A stretch of DNA of 64,000 nt from JAYQKL01 sp049889415 (GTDB lineage: Bacteria; Pseudomonadota; Alphaproteobacteria; RS24). Position 1 is the stretch's first letter; every line of letters begins with the position of its first letter. The stretch is taken from contig JBMHDL010000003.1 in NCBI GenBank assembly GCA_049889415.1, positions 124,001 through 188,000 on the forward strand. The letters are read 5' to 3'. The position numbers and the translations under genes are program-made. Below the pieces are notes generated by a model. It saw only the letters and a program-made list of their open reading frames with translations, was not told the DNA's origin and ran no database searches. Below, piece after piece: positions 9,580 to 16,841 of the stretch.

Positions 9580-9804
9580 ATGCAGGAATACCAATTCATT
9601 CCGGATTTGATGGAAACCTGGCGCGAGGCCAATGATACGGTCAAGATTATCACCATTGTCGGCCTGTACATTACTATCAATATGGTGGTGGCGATGGTGT
9701 CGCTCGGGCGGCTGTGGCTGCGCTACCGCTACTCTGAGCGCCGCCGCCAGGAACGCCAGCGCGCCGCCGTCGTGCAGCTCTATAAACACCGCGATACGGG
9801 GTGA
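9580..9804 (+). CDS. Small single-span membrane protein of unknown function
   Basis: A 74-residue product I do not recognise. It has a soluble N terminus, one hydrophobic segment (about residues 22-44, beginning VKIITIVGLYI) and a strongly basic C-terminal tail (RYRYSERRRQERQR), which suggests the C terminus faces the cytoplasm. AACGGAGCG before the ATG is a plausible ribosome-binding site, and codon use matches the neighbours, so it is probably real. It is convergent with xthA, 14 bases away. Confidence 0.6.
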   Translation: MQEYQFIPDLMETWREANDTVKIITIVGLYITINMVVAMVSLGRLWLRYRYSERRRQERQRAAVVQLYKHRDTG

Positions 9805-9818
9805 TCCTTAATGGACTA

Positions 9819-10607
9819 TTATTTCAACTCCATCACCACCGGTACGTGGTCGGAGGGTTTTTCCCAATCGCGGGTGTGGGCGTCGATATGCACGCTTTCA
9901 AGCCGGTCGGCGGCGAGCGGTGACAGCAGATGGTGGTCAATGCGGATGCCGTGATTGCGCCGCCGCGCTCCGCCCTGATAATCCCAGAAAGTGTAAGTGT
10001 CGTCGCCGGTATCGCGCAGGCTGGACAAAGCTTCGGTCAGGCCGAGATTGAGCAGGCGGCGATAGGCGGCATGGGTTTCGGGCCGGAACAGGGCATCGCC
10101 GTCCCACGCCACCGGATCATGTGTGTCGGCCGGCGTCGGGATGACATTATAATCCCCGGCCAGCACGAACGCCTCTTCATAAGACAACAGCGTTTTGGCA
10201 TGCGCTTCGAGCGCTGCCATCCAGTCGAGCTTATAAGTGTATTTCGCGCCAGTACCGCCCTCTACCGGATTACCGTTTGGCAGATACAGCGAGGCGACCC
10301 TTACGGTCAGGTTTTTATCGGACACAACGGCTTCTATATAGCGCGCCTGCTCGTCCTCAAAGTCCGGCAGGCCACGGCTGACATCTTCCAGCGGGAATTT
10401 CGACAGCAGGGCGACACCATTATAGGTCTTCTGCCCGTGTGTTTCGACATTATAGCCCAGCGCCTCAATCTCGGCGCGGGGAAAGGCCTCGTCAACGCAT
10501 TTTAGCTCCTGCAGGCAGGCGACATCAGGCTTTTCCTCCTCCAGCCAGCGCAGCACATTGGGCAGGCGCGCCTTGACCGAATTGACGTTCCAGGTCGCAA
10601 TGCGCAT
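9819..10607 (-). CDS. xthA: Exodeoxyribonuclease III (AP endonuclease)
   Basis: Cuts DNA 5' to abasic sites and removes 3' blocking groups in base excision repair; it also degrades duplex DNA from 3' ends. The 262-residue protein has the full endonuclease/exonuclease/phosphatase fold signature: MRIATWNVNS, LQELK with the metal-binding glutamate, AGDYNVIP, RIDHHL and the C-terminal SDHVPV with the catalytic histidine. The start is at the conserved N terminus. It lies three bases downstream of erpA on the same strand, so the two are likely co-transcribed. Confidence 0.95.
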   Translation of the reverse strand: MRIATWNVNSVKARLPNVLRWLEEEKPDVACLQELKCVDEAFPRAEIEALGYNVETHGQKTYNGVALLSKFPLEDVSRGLPDFEDEQARYIEAVVSDKNLTVRVASLYLPNGNPVEGGTGAKYTYKLDWMAALEAHAKTLLSYEEAFVLAGDYNVIPTPADTHDPVAWDGDALFRPETHAAYRRLLNLGLTEALSSLRDTGDDTYTFWDYQGGARRRNHGIRIDHHLLSPLAADRLESVHIDAHTRDWEKPSDHVPVVMELK

Positions 10608-10610
10608 GGA

Positions 10611-10967
10611 TTAAACCGAGAAGGAGGTGCCGCAGCCGCATGACGCGGTGGCGTTGGGGTTTTTAATCTGGAAACTGGCGCCAATCAAATCATCGACCCA
10701 GTCAATCACCGCGCCTTCGAGAAAGCCCTGCGACATGGCATCGACCAGCACGGTCACGCCGTCGCGCGACAGCTTGATATCGTCCTCCAGCGCCGTATCG
10801 TCAATGGCGAAATGATACTGGAACCCGGAGCAGCCGCCGCCCTGCACCGAGACGCGCAACATGGCGCCGTCAGCCTCGGTGCTGAGGATTTTAGACACCT
10901 GCTCAATCGCGCTGTCCGTGACCTGAATATCTGTCACTTGAATGTCGGTTACCTGAATGTCTGTCAT
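10611..10967 (-). CDS. erpA: Iron-sulfur cluster insertion protein ErpA (A-type carrier)
   Basis: A-type carrier that receives Fe-S clusters and passes them to apo-enzymes. The 118-residue protein has the three ligand cysteines in GGGCSGFQY and the C-terminal CGCGTSF. ErpA rather than IscA is likely because of the family's link with xthA in this class and the overall motif spacing. The N terminus is odd: after the initiator Met, TDIQV occurs three times in a row before the conserved domain begins at about residue 17. The DNA units are 15 bases each and differ only at synonymous positions (see findings). It shares an operon with xthA. Confidence 0.9.
   Translation of the reverse strand: MTDIQVTDIQVTDIQVTDSAIEQVSKILSTEADGAMLRVSVQGGGCSGFQYHFAIDDTALEDDIKLSRDGVTVLVDAMSQGFLEGAVIDWVDDLIGASFQIKNPNATASCGCGTSFSV
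10924..10964 (-). repeat. Three 15-base in-frame repeats at the start of erpA
   Basis: On the minus strand three consecutive 15-base units encode TDIQV-TDIQV-TDIQV, starting right after the ATG; a fourth, partial match (TDS) follows. Units read ACAGACATTCAGGTA, ACCGACATTCAAGTG and ACAGATATTCAGGTC, so differences fall only at silent positions. Confidence 0.85.
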
Positions 10968-11068
10968 AAGCTATAAATAGGCGGGTTTGACGGTGGTTTC
11001 AAGAGACACAGCCGGTAATTCCTTATCGCATTGAAATGAAACTCTGGCAAATCTGCATTGTTTTTTGC

Positions 11069-11098
11069 TTGATAAAAAAAAATCATATGCAGTAAAAT
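11069..11098 (+). promoter_or_regulatory. Possible sigma-70-type promoter of the secreted-protein gene
   Basis: TTGATA at 11069-11074 and TAAAAT at 11093-11098 are separated by 18 bases, within an A-rich stretch about 35 bases before the start codon at 11134. The match is by eye only. Confidence 0.35.
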
Positions 11099-11133
11099 TA
11101 ACTTCCAAGCATTCATACAAAAAGGACAATAAA

Positions 11134-11472
11134 ATGCTTATCAGAAAATCACTCGCTTATTCACTTATAGGTCTATTTTTGCTGGGAAACTCAGCTGTTC
11201 AAGCTGGTGGCGGAAGTGCGCCGCTGCTCGGCAGTGATCAGTGCAGTTCAAACCAACGCGACCCTCTGCCGTCATGTGTTCACACAAAGTTTGGTACAGG
11301 CGATGATACTGACGTAACAGTCACCAATAATTGCTCCTATCCGGTAACCTTAAAATTTGATTATCTGGGACCCGATGTTACTCAGGATATTTCTCCAGGA
11401 AATAACTTCAGTGATGGTGCGATTGGTCTCAATGGTATTTACTGTTGCCCGAACTATAGCCGGTGCTCTTAA
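11134..11472 (+). CDS. Small secreted cysteine-containing protein, function unknown
   Basis: A 112-residue product starting at the ATG at 11134, which has AAAGGACA at an ideal distance; an upstream in-frame start at 11065 lacks one. Residues 1-24 form a clear signal peptide (LAYSLIGLFLLGNSAVQA, cleavage after VQA). The mature part of about 90 residues has six cysteines, including a C-terminal YCCPNYSRC, and a beta-rich segment VTVTNNCSYPVTLKF, suggesting a disulfide-stabilised periplasmic or exported domain. I do not recognise the family. The gene is AT-rich compared with the GC-rich erpA and rraA-like genes on either side, so it may be a recent arrival. It converges with the rraA-like gene. 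Confidence 0.7.
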   Translation: MLIRKSLAYSLIGLFLLGNSAVQAGGGSAPLLGSDQCSSNQRDPLPSCVHTKFGTGDDTDVTVTNNCSYPVTLKFDYLGPDVTQDISPGNNFSDGAIGLNGIYCCPNYSRCS

Positions 11473-11493
11473 AAACCGTTCCTTGAAAGAGAT

Positions 11494-12021
11494 TTACAGG
11501 GCCAAAGATTTGGCGGCCACCAGTACTCCGTCTTCATCGGCATAAACCCAGTCGCCCGAATTGACCGTGACGCCGCCAAAGCTGAGCGGCACATCCAGCT
11601 CGCCAAGATCGCGTTTGACGCTCTTTTTCGGGTGAGTCGCCAGCGCCTTGATGCCGACGGCCTCGGCCTGCAGTTCCAGCGTGTCGCGGACACAGCCGTT
11701 AATGATGATGCCGGCCCAGCCATTCTGTGCGGCCAGTTGCGCGAGATTGCCGCCAAACAGGGCGCAGTTCATCGACGCGCCGCCATCGACAACCAGCACG
11801 CGGCCTTGACCCGGGCTTTCCACCTGGGCGCGGACTTTGGTGTTGTCATCCAGCGTGGACAAGGTGCGGGCGGGGCCTGCGAAGGTTTTTATGCCGCCGA
11901 AATCGCGCCAGCCCGGTGCCAGATATTGCAGCTTGGCATCGGCATCATCGCTGAAGGCGTCGGACAGATCGGTTGTCGGGCTGGGGGATGCAGCGGGTGT
12001 GGTGGATGTGGTAGTGGTCAT
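11494..12021 (-). CDS. RraA-like protein / 4-hydroxy-4-methyl-2-oxoglutarate aldolase family
   Basis: The family includes the RNase E inhibitor RraA and divalent-metal class II pyruvate aldolases acting on hydroxy-methyl-oxoglutarate or oxaloacetate. The 175-residue protein contains GRVLVVDGGASMNCALFG, GWAGIIINGCVRD and a C-terminal FGGVTVNSGDWVYADEDG. The Arg-Asp pair in CVRD matches the aldolase active site, which E. coli RraA lacks (it has VRQ), so aldolase or oxaloacetate decarboxylase activity is the better guess. The N terminus (MTTTTSTTPAASPSPTTD) is low-complexity; the family domain begins at about residue 18. Expression alone or with the divergent SDR at 12148 is possible. Confidence 0.8.
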   Translation of the reverse strand: MTTTTSTTPAASPSPTTDLSDAFSDDADAKLQYLAPGWRDFGGIKTFAGPARTLSTLDDNTKVRAQVESPGQGRVLVVDGGASMNCALFGGNLAQLAAQNGWAGIIINGCVRDTLELQAEAVGIKALATHPKKSVKRDLGELDVPLSFGGVTVNSGDWVYADEDGVLVAAKSLAL

Positions 12022-12147
12022 GTGAAACTCCTAGACCTGCAGTTTACCTGATTGCCTTATCGGTGCAATCCCGCAATGCGCACCTGTTGGGTGGCTTGAC
12101 GCAACAGGCTGAAGCGTGCAGTCTCAAGGCAACAGATGAGGGATAGA

Positions 12148-12813
12148 ATGAGCCAATCACATATCATCGTCACCGGAGCCAGCGGCTCGCTCGGCGCCGC
12201 CGTCAGCCGGCATCTTACAACCGAAGGTTGGGCCGTGACCGGGGTTGATTATGCCGACACGCCACGCATGTTTGACGGCTTTGAAATGTTTTATGGCGGC
12301 GTGGATTTGACCGATTCCGCGCAGGCGCAGTCTGTAGCCGACAAGCTGGGGCAGATTGACGGGCTGGTCAATGTCGCCGGTGGCTTTGTCTGGGAGACCG
12401 TGATGGACGGGTCTGCCGACACATGGGAGAAGATGTGGGGCATCAATCTCAAAACCTGCCTGAACATGTGCACGGCAGTGGTGCCGAAACTCTCAAGCAC
12501 CGGCGCGATTGTCAATGTCGGGGCGGCGGCGACAGCCCGCGCGGAAGCGGGGATGGCCTCCTACACGGCGTCAAAATCCGCCGTCGCACGCCTGACGGAA
12601 GGGCTGGCGGCGGAACTGGCGGAGGGTGGCAAGCGGGTCAATGCCGTATTGCCGACCATCATTGACACAGCAATCAACCGCACAGACATGCCGGATGCCG
12701 ATTTCAGTCAATGGGTCAAGCCGGAGGATCTGGCGCAGGTCATCGGCTTTCTGGTTTCCCCGGCGGCAGCGGGTGTGCACGGGGCACTGATCCCGGTTCG
12801 AGGCCGGCTATAA
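12148..12813 (+). CDS. Short-chain dehydrogenase/reductase family protein
   Basis: A 221-residue Rossmann-fold protein with the cofactor motif TGASGSLGAA near the N terminus, NVAGGF in place of the usual NNAG, and the catalytic Tyr-Lys pair in YTASKSA. The serine normally 13 residues before that tyrosine is missing; the position lies in VGAAATARAE. Substrate and even redox activity are therefore uncertain. The AGG motif is reminiscent of dihydropteridine reductase-like SDRs. The ATG at 12148 has GAGGGAT before it; an in-frame ATG at 12136 is possible. It diverges from the RraA-like gene. Confidence 0.82.
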   Translation: MSQSHIIVTGASGSLGAAVSRHLTTEGWAVTGVDYADTPRMFDGFEMFYGGVDLTDSAQAQSVADKLGQIDGLVNVAGGFVWETVMDGSADTWEKMWGINLKTCLNMCTAVVPKLSSTGAIVNVGAAATARAEAGMASYTASKSAVARLTEGLAAELAEGGKRVNAVLPTIIDTAINRTDMPDADFSQWVKPEDLAQVIGFLVSPAAAGVHGALIPVRGRL

Positions 12814-12820
12814 ACCTTCC

Positions 12821-12847
12821 CCAACGACAATGTCGAAAGTTCGTTGG
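12821..12847 (+). terminator. Inverted repeat after the SDR gene, possible terminator
   Basis: CCAACGA at 12821-12827 pairs with TCGTTGG at 12841-12847 around a 13-base loop. Only a weak T-run (TCTTGT) follows, so termination is tentative. It separates the SDR from the convergent lipoprotein gene. Confidence 0.35.
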
Positions 12848-12890
12848 TCTTGTATAGATAGATACTTTGGACAATCTTGTATCATGCAAC

Positions 12891-13547
12891 CTAGCGGTAG
12901 AATTGATCTACTGTCTGGGTAAAATGAACCAAAAAATCCTTCTCATAGTCGAAACCGGCATTCATGAAACCTCTATCGGCTTTATTTGCCTGCGCGTAAT
13001 AGGCTGTTGTCAAACCCTCCAGACTTGAGAATTCAGGTGTATTTACCATGATGAAATTATCCAGAGTTCCAGCTTTCGATTTGTTGAGATTGCCTTGGGT
13101 TTCCTGAAGAAGGTCCTCAACATATTGCACATATATACCCGTACCAACCGCTTTACGACCTAAAATGGAAGGCGACTCTGATGTCGGTAAAACATAGTAA
13201 GTTGTTTGCAGTTCATAGGTAGCTTCGCCCCATAAAGTCCCAACGCCATTTAGTGATGTGGTGTCATTTAGCTGGGACGTTATGTCCATTACCACATCGA
13301 GATTTTCTGAGCCATCAAGTGCGATGTTGATTTCATCCAGTAAATCCATCAAATAGATGACTTGATGGATATAGTCCTGATGTACGCCGTCAATTTGTTT
13401 GATGTTTAGAGAGGCTTCAAACGTATTAAACGATGACGTCAAACTACTTTCTTGTTCAGAGTGCCCTTGTAATGCTGAACAGCCTTGCATAATGGCCATG
13501 AGGCAAAAAATTACGACAAATGAAAAAGGTTTAGAGATCTTTGGCAT
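12891..13547 (-). CDS. AT-rich lipoprotein of unknown function
   Basis: A 218-residue product starting at the ATG at 13547, which has an excellent GGAGGAAT ribosome-binding site; the longer reading frame from 13646 lacks support. Residues 1-23 form a lipoprotein signal ending in the lipobox MQGC, so the mature protein is probably lipid-anchored. The rest is soluble, with no motif I recognise; it contains several aromatic pairs (TYELQTTYYVL, TTAYYAQANKADRG). Base composition is clearly more AT-rich than in neighbouring genes and the gene abuts a tRNA, both compatible with horizontal acquisition, though no integrase or duplicated tRNA end is visible. Confidence 0.72.
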   Translation of the reverse strand: MPKISKPFSFVVIFCLMAIMQGCSALQGHSEQESSLTSSFNTFEASLNIKQIDGVHQDYIHQVIYLMDLLDEINIALDGSENLDVVMDITSQLNDTTSLNGVGTLWGEATYELQTTYYVLPTSESPSILGRKAVGTGIYVQYVEDLLQETQGNLNKSKAGTLDNFIMVNTPEFSSLEGLTTAYYAQANKADRGFMNAGFDYEKDFLVHFTQTVDQFYR

Positions 13548-13886
13548 GTTGTTATTCCTCCGGGTTAATATTGGGATTGCCGTTTGCACAATAGTCAATC
13601 GGAACCATGAGCATTTTGTAAAAACGCTAAATTTACTCAGGAACACAACATCTGGACTGTTGTTTTTAAACTTTAATGTTTAGAAAGTTCATCTTGTTTT
13701 TATTAGAACTAACCGTAGCAAAAAAAAGAAACATTACATACCAAAAATGTTTCTGGCAGTTTATCTCAATATGCCTCAATCAAAAACATGACGAGCGTCT
13801 GGCAGTAGCATTTATTCGAAAAATCTCTTCAAATATACTGATACAAATTTTCAGTCTGGAGGCTGATTATGATAATTTTTGAAAAA
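13548..13886. other. 339-base AT-rich intergenic region
   Basis: Between the lipoprotein start and the 3' end of tRNA-Ser. It must hold the lipoprotein promoter. A 68-codon open frame at 13676-13882 has no ribosome-binding site and no recognisable product. I see no repeat or RNA structure that I can support. Confidence 0.6.
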
Positions 13887-13976
13887 TGGCAGAGAGGGAG
13901 GGATTCGAACCCCCGGAACGCGCAAACGTTCAACGGTTTTCAAGACCGCCGCTTTCAACCACTCAGCCACCTCTCC
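13887..13976 (-). tRNA. tRNA-Ser (anticodon UGA)
   Basis: Reading the minus strand gives a 90-nt tRNA: acceptor GGAGAGG, D-arm TGGCTGAGTGG, anticodon loop CTTGAAA (anticodon TGA), a long variable arm typical of serine tRNAs, T-loop GGTTCGAATCC and an encoded 3' CCA. It reads UCA codons and, by wobble, other UCN codons. Confidence 0.96.
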
Positions 13977-14146
13977 GAACCACGGATGTTGTATCCCTGT
14001 TGCTGATGAATTGCAAGACGCTAAGGGTATTTCACATGAGATTGTCACAATTGCCTATTTTCTGAAGGTTTTGGCAATACTGCAGTTCAAGTGAGGGGAC
14101 GAATCTCTATACTGTGAGAACACTTTTCGTGTGGTTTGAGGTTTGG

Positions 14147-15055
14147 ATGAAATCCAGTTCAAAATCTTCGTCGGCACCCCATTTCTTTAAACTGGTTGGC
14201 GTTTTACTGACCGGAATGTTGCTGGCTGGCTGTTCGGAGTTTCAACTTGGGGCCGAGCTTGCCAAACAATCACGTCGTACAGCTGCCGGTGGTATTTATA
14301 AAGTCGGCACGCCCTATAAAATTGCTGGCGATTGGTACTACCCGAAAGAAAACACGCAATATGACAAAAAGGGGATCGCCAGCTGGTATGGACCAAATTT
14401 TCAAGGACGGCGTACCGCCAATGGTGAAATTTTTGACATGAACCTGCTGACAGCCGCGCACCCGACCCTGCCCATGCCGGTCATGGCGGAAGTTACCAAT
14501 CTGGAAAACGGACGGTCCCTGGTGGTACGGATCAATGACCGTGGCCCGTTCAAAAAAAACCGCGAGATTGACATGTCCAAACGGGCGGCGGAACTGCTGG
14601 GATTCCAAAAAAAGGGCACGGCTTATGTACGGGTTCGGTATTTACGAAAAGCGCCCTTATATGATGACCGCGGCAATTTGATTTCCGGGTCTGAACCGGA
14701 CAGTTATTTTCTTGAAAAGCCGAGCACACCAAGTGACGCACAATATGTCACGGCCGCACCCAAAACGGGTGTGACAGCCGTCGATTTAAGCGGCAATTCA
14801 ACGCCACGGCCGCAGGCACTAATGGAAAAGAATTATTACGTCCAGGTTGGTGTTTTCAGCCGTCGCGAAACGGCGCAGGCTTTGGCAGCCAAAATGCAGG
14901 GGTTGGGCGTTGTGGACATAGAGCCCGTCTTCAGCGGCGGGATGGATTTGTTCCGGGTCCGGATCGGGCCGGCCGCTTCACGTTTTGACGCCAAGGAAAT
15001 AGCTGATAAAGTCTTGATGCGGGGTCATCAGGATAGCTACATCATCGAGGAGTGA
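14147..15055 (+). CDS. rlpA: RlpA-type septal ring lytic transglycosylase, lipoprotein with SPOR domain
   Basis: RlpA proteins are outer-membrane lipoproteins that cleave glycan strands lacking stem peptides at the division septum. From the ATG at 14147 (GAGG upstream) the protein has 302 residues. A lipoprotein signal ends in LAGC at about residues 26-29. Next is the double-psi beta-barrel domain with GIASWYGPNFQGRRTANGE, LTAAHPTLP and VRINDRGPF, whose final aspartate is the catalytic residue in homologues. A C-terminal SPOR domain follows (YYVQVGVFSRRETA to FRVRIGP), which binds denuded peptidoglycan. An upstream GTG at 14114 is less likely. It is followed directly by a D,D-carboxypeptidase gene, with which it probably forms an operon. 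Confidence 0.92.
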   Translation: MKSSSKSSSAPHFFKLVGVLLTGMLLAGCSEFQLGAELAKQSRRTAAGGIYKVGTPYKIAGDWYYPKENTQYDKKGIASWYGPNFQGRRTANGEIFDMNLLTAAHPTLPMPVMAEVTNLENGRSLVVRINDRGPFKKNREIDMSKRAAELLGFQKKGTAYVRVRYLRKAPLYDDRGNLISGSEPDSYFLEKPSTPSDAQYVTAAPKTGVTAVDLSGNSTPRPQALMEKNYYVQVGVFSRRETAQALAAKMQGLGVVDIEPVFSGGMDLFRVRIGPAASRFDAKEIADKVLMRGHQDSYIIEE

Positions 15056-15063
15056 AGGATAAA

Positions 15064-16200
15064 ATGATGCGTTTCGTGATCTTATTGATGGGATTGATGG
15101 TTTGGTCGGTGCAGGGCGTTCAAGCTTTGGAGTCCCGGGCCCAATATGCCCTGTTGATGGACGCCTCCAGCGGTATTGTGTTGTATGAGAAAAATGCTGA
15201 CTCGTTGATGTCCCCGGCCAGCATGAGCAAGCTGATGACGGTTTTGATGGTATTTGAGGCGGTTGAGGAAAACCGGATCACCTTGGATGAGGAATTTCGG
15301 GTCAGTGATGATGCCTGGCGACGGGGGGGCACCAGTTCCGGTGGTTCGACCATGTTCCTGAAAGCCCGATCCATGGTTTCAGTTGAAGATTTACTACGCG
15401 GGGTAATCATCCAGTCCGGAAATGATGCCAGCATTGCATTGGCTGAAGGACTTGGCGGCGGTGAGGAGACCTTTGCTGAAATGATGACCGACCGCGCCCT
15501 TGATCTTGGCATGACGAACTCCAGCTTCCGTAATGCAACTGGATGGCCGGACCCGGAGCACAAGACAACGGCACGAGATCTGGCTGTCTTGGCCCGCTAC
15601 ATGATTTTGGAATTCCCGGAATATTACGGCATGTTCGCAGAGCGTGACTTCACCTGGAACGGCATCACCCAGTCCAACCGTAACCCGTTGCTGTATGCCG
15701 GCATCGGAGCGGATGGTCTTAAAACAGGGCATACTGAGGAATCCGGCTACGGACTGGTGGCGTCCGCCGAACAGAACGGGCGACGGCTGATTTTGGTGCT
15801 CAACGGTCTCGAGTCAAAACGTGAGCGGGCGCGCGAGGCCAATCGGCTCATGAATTGGGGCTTTCGCTCCTTCTCCACGGATGTTTTGGCTGATGCCAAT
15901 GATATTGTTGTCCGTGCGCCTGTCTGGCAGGGGGAGTTTTCAACAGTCGGCTTGTCGCCGCAACGGGATTTCAAGGTTTTGCTGCCGCATCGCGGCAAAC
16001 GCAAAATGGTGGTGACGGCGACCTATGAGAAGCCGCTCATGACACCGGTCAAGCAAGGAACGGTCGTCGGCAGTCTGCGGATGACGGCACCGGGCATTGA
16101 AACCCAGGAAGTCCCGCTTGTCACGGCTTCTGATGTAGCGCGTGAAGGAACCGTTGCGCGGGCCTTGTCAGCCTTGGCCTATCTTATTTTCGGGGAATAA
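15064..16200 (+). CDS. dacA: D-alanyl-D-alanine carboxypeptidase (penicillin-binding protein, S11 family)
   Basis: Trims the terminal D-alanine from peptidoglycan pentapeptides in the periplasm. The 378-residue protein has a signal peptide ending near VQA (about residue 21). The three penicillin-binding motifs are the nucleophile SMSK at residues 53-56, SGND in the middle and KTGH later. A C-terminal beta-rich domain and a final hydrophobic stretch (ALSALAYLIFG) may anchor it at the membrane. The ATG at 15064 has GAAGGAT before it; a GTG at 15052 overlapping the rlpA stop is the alternative. It is followed by tmk three bases later, and a carboxypeptidase next to tmk-holB-metG is common in this class. 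The dacA/dacF-type label is by family only. Confidence 0.92.
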   Translation: MMRFVILLMGLMVWSVQGVQALESRAQYALLMDASSGIVLYEKNADSLMSPASMSKLMTVLMVFEAVEENRITLDEEFRVSDDAWRRGGTSSGGSTMFLKARSMVSVEDLLRGVIIQSGNDASIALAEGLGGGEETFAEMMTDRALDLGMTNSSFRNATGWPDPEHKTTARDLAVLARYMILEFPEYYGMFAERDFTWNGITQSNRNPLLYAGIGADGLKTGHTEESGYGLVASAEQNGRRLILVLNGLESKRERAREANRLMNWGFRSFSTDVLADANDIVVRAPVWQGEFSTVGLSPQRDFKVLLPHRGKRKMVVTATYEKPLMTPVKQGTVVGSLRMTAPGIETQEVPLVTASDVAREGTVARALSALAYLIFGE

Positions 16201-16202
16201 GG

Positions 16203-16841
16203 ATGGCGCCAGCCCGTTTTATTACTTTTGAGGGCGGGGAAGGGGCAGGGAAATCAACCCAGATTAAACTGCTTTCCCGACGGCTCACATCTGATGGCGT
16301 AGAGCATGTTGCCACTCGTGAGCCTGGCGGCACCGAGCGTGGCCTGAAACTCAGGGAACTGCTTGTGACTGGAGCCGCCGATCGCTGGCCGCCCATGGCC
16401 GAAGCGCTGATGATGCTGGCAGACCGGGCCATACATCTGGAAGACATGATCCGCCCAAACCTTGAACAGGGCATATGGGTGTTATGTGACCGTTACATGG
16501 ACTCGACCCGTGCTTATCAGGGGGTGGCAGGCGCTCTGGGGCTTGACATGATTGATCATCTTCAAGCACCGATCATTGGCACAACACTGCCGGATTTAAC
16601 CTTTTTGATGGACTTGCCGCCGCAGATTGGTCTTGAACGCGCTGCTGAGCGGGGCGGTGCGGCGCGGTTTGAGGCCAAGGGGTTGGCCTATCATGAAAAG
16701 ATACGCGCCGGCTTTTTGACAATGGCTGAAACTGACTCTGAGCGGTTTGTCGTCATTGACGCTACCGAGGACGTCGAGACCATTGCCGGCCATGTGTTTG
16801 CTCATATTGAAGGCCGTTTTGGAGTGCAGGGTAATGGCTGA
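16203..16841 (+). CDS. tmk: Thymidylate kinase
   Basis: Phosphorylates dTMP to dTDP for DNA synthesis. The 212-residue P-loop kinase shows FITFEGGEGAGKSTQI (Walker A), TREPGGTERG (dTMP-binding DR/RE-type loop) and VLCDRYMDSTRAYQG. The lid region (ERAAERGGAARFEAKG) is of the bacterial type. GGAATAAGG precedes the ATG. Its last codons overlap holB by eight bases. Confidence 0.97.
   Translation: MAPARFITFEGGEGAGKSTQIKLLSRRLTSDGVEHVATREPGGTERGLKLRELLVTGAADRWPPMAEALMMLADRAIHLEDMIRPNLEQGIWVLCDRYMDSTRAYQGVAGALGLDMIDHLQAPIIGTTLPDLTFLMDLPPQIGLERAAERGGAARFEAKGLAYHEKIRAGFLTMAETDSERFVVIDATEDVETIAGHVFAHIEGRFGVQGNG

Noticed and set aside
13676..13882. 68-codon open frame in the AT-rich gap before tRNA-Ser
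   Set aside because: No ribosome-binding site, no signal or motif, and it runs to the tRNA end; the AT-rich context makes chance openness likely.
13887..13976. tRNA-Ser as an att site for a mobile island
   Set aside because: No integrase and no second copy of the tRNA 3' end nearby.
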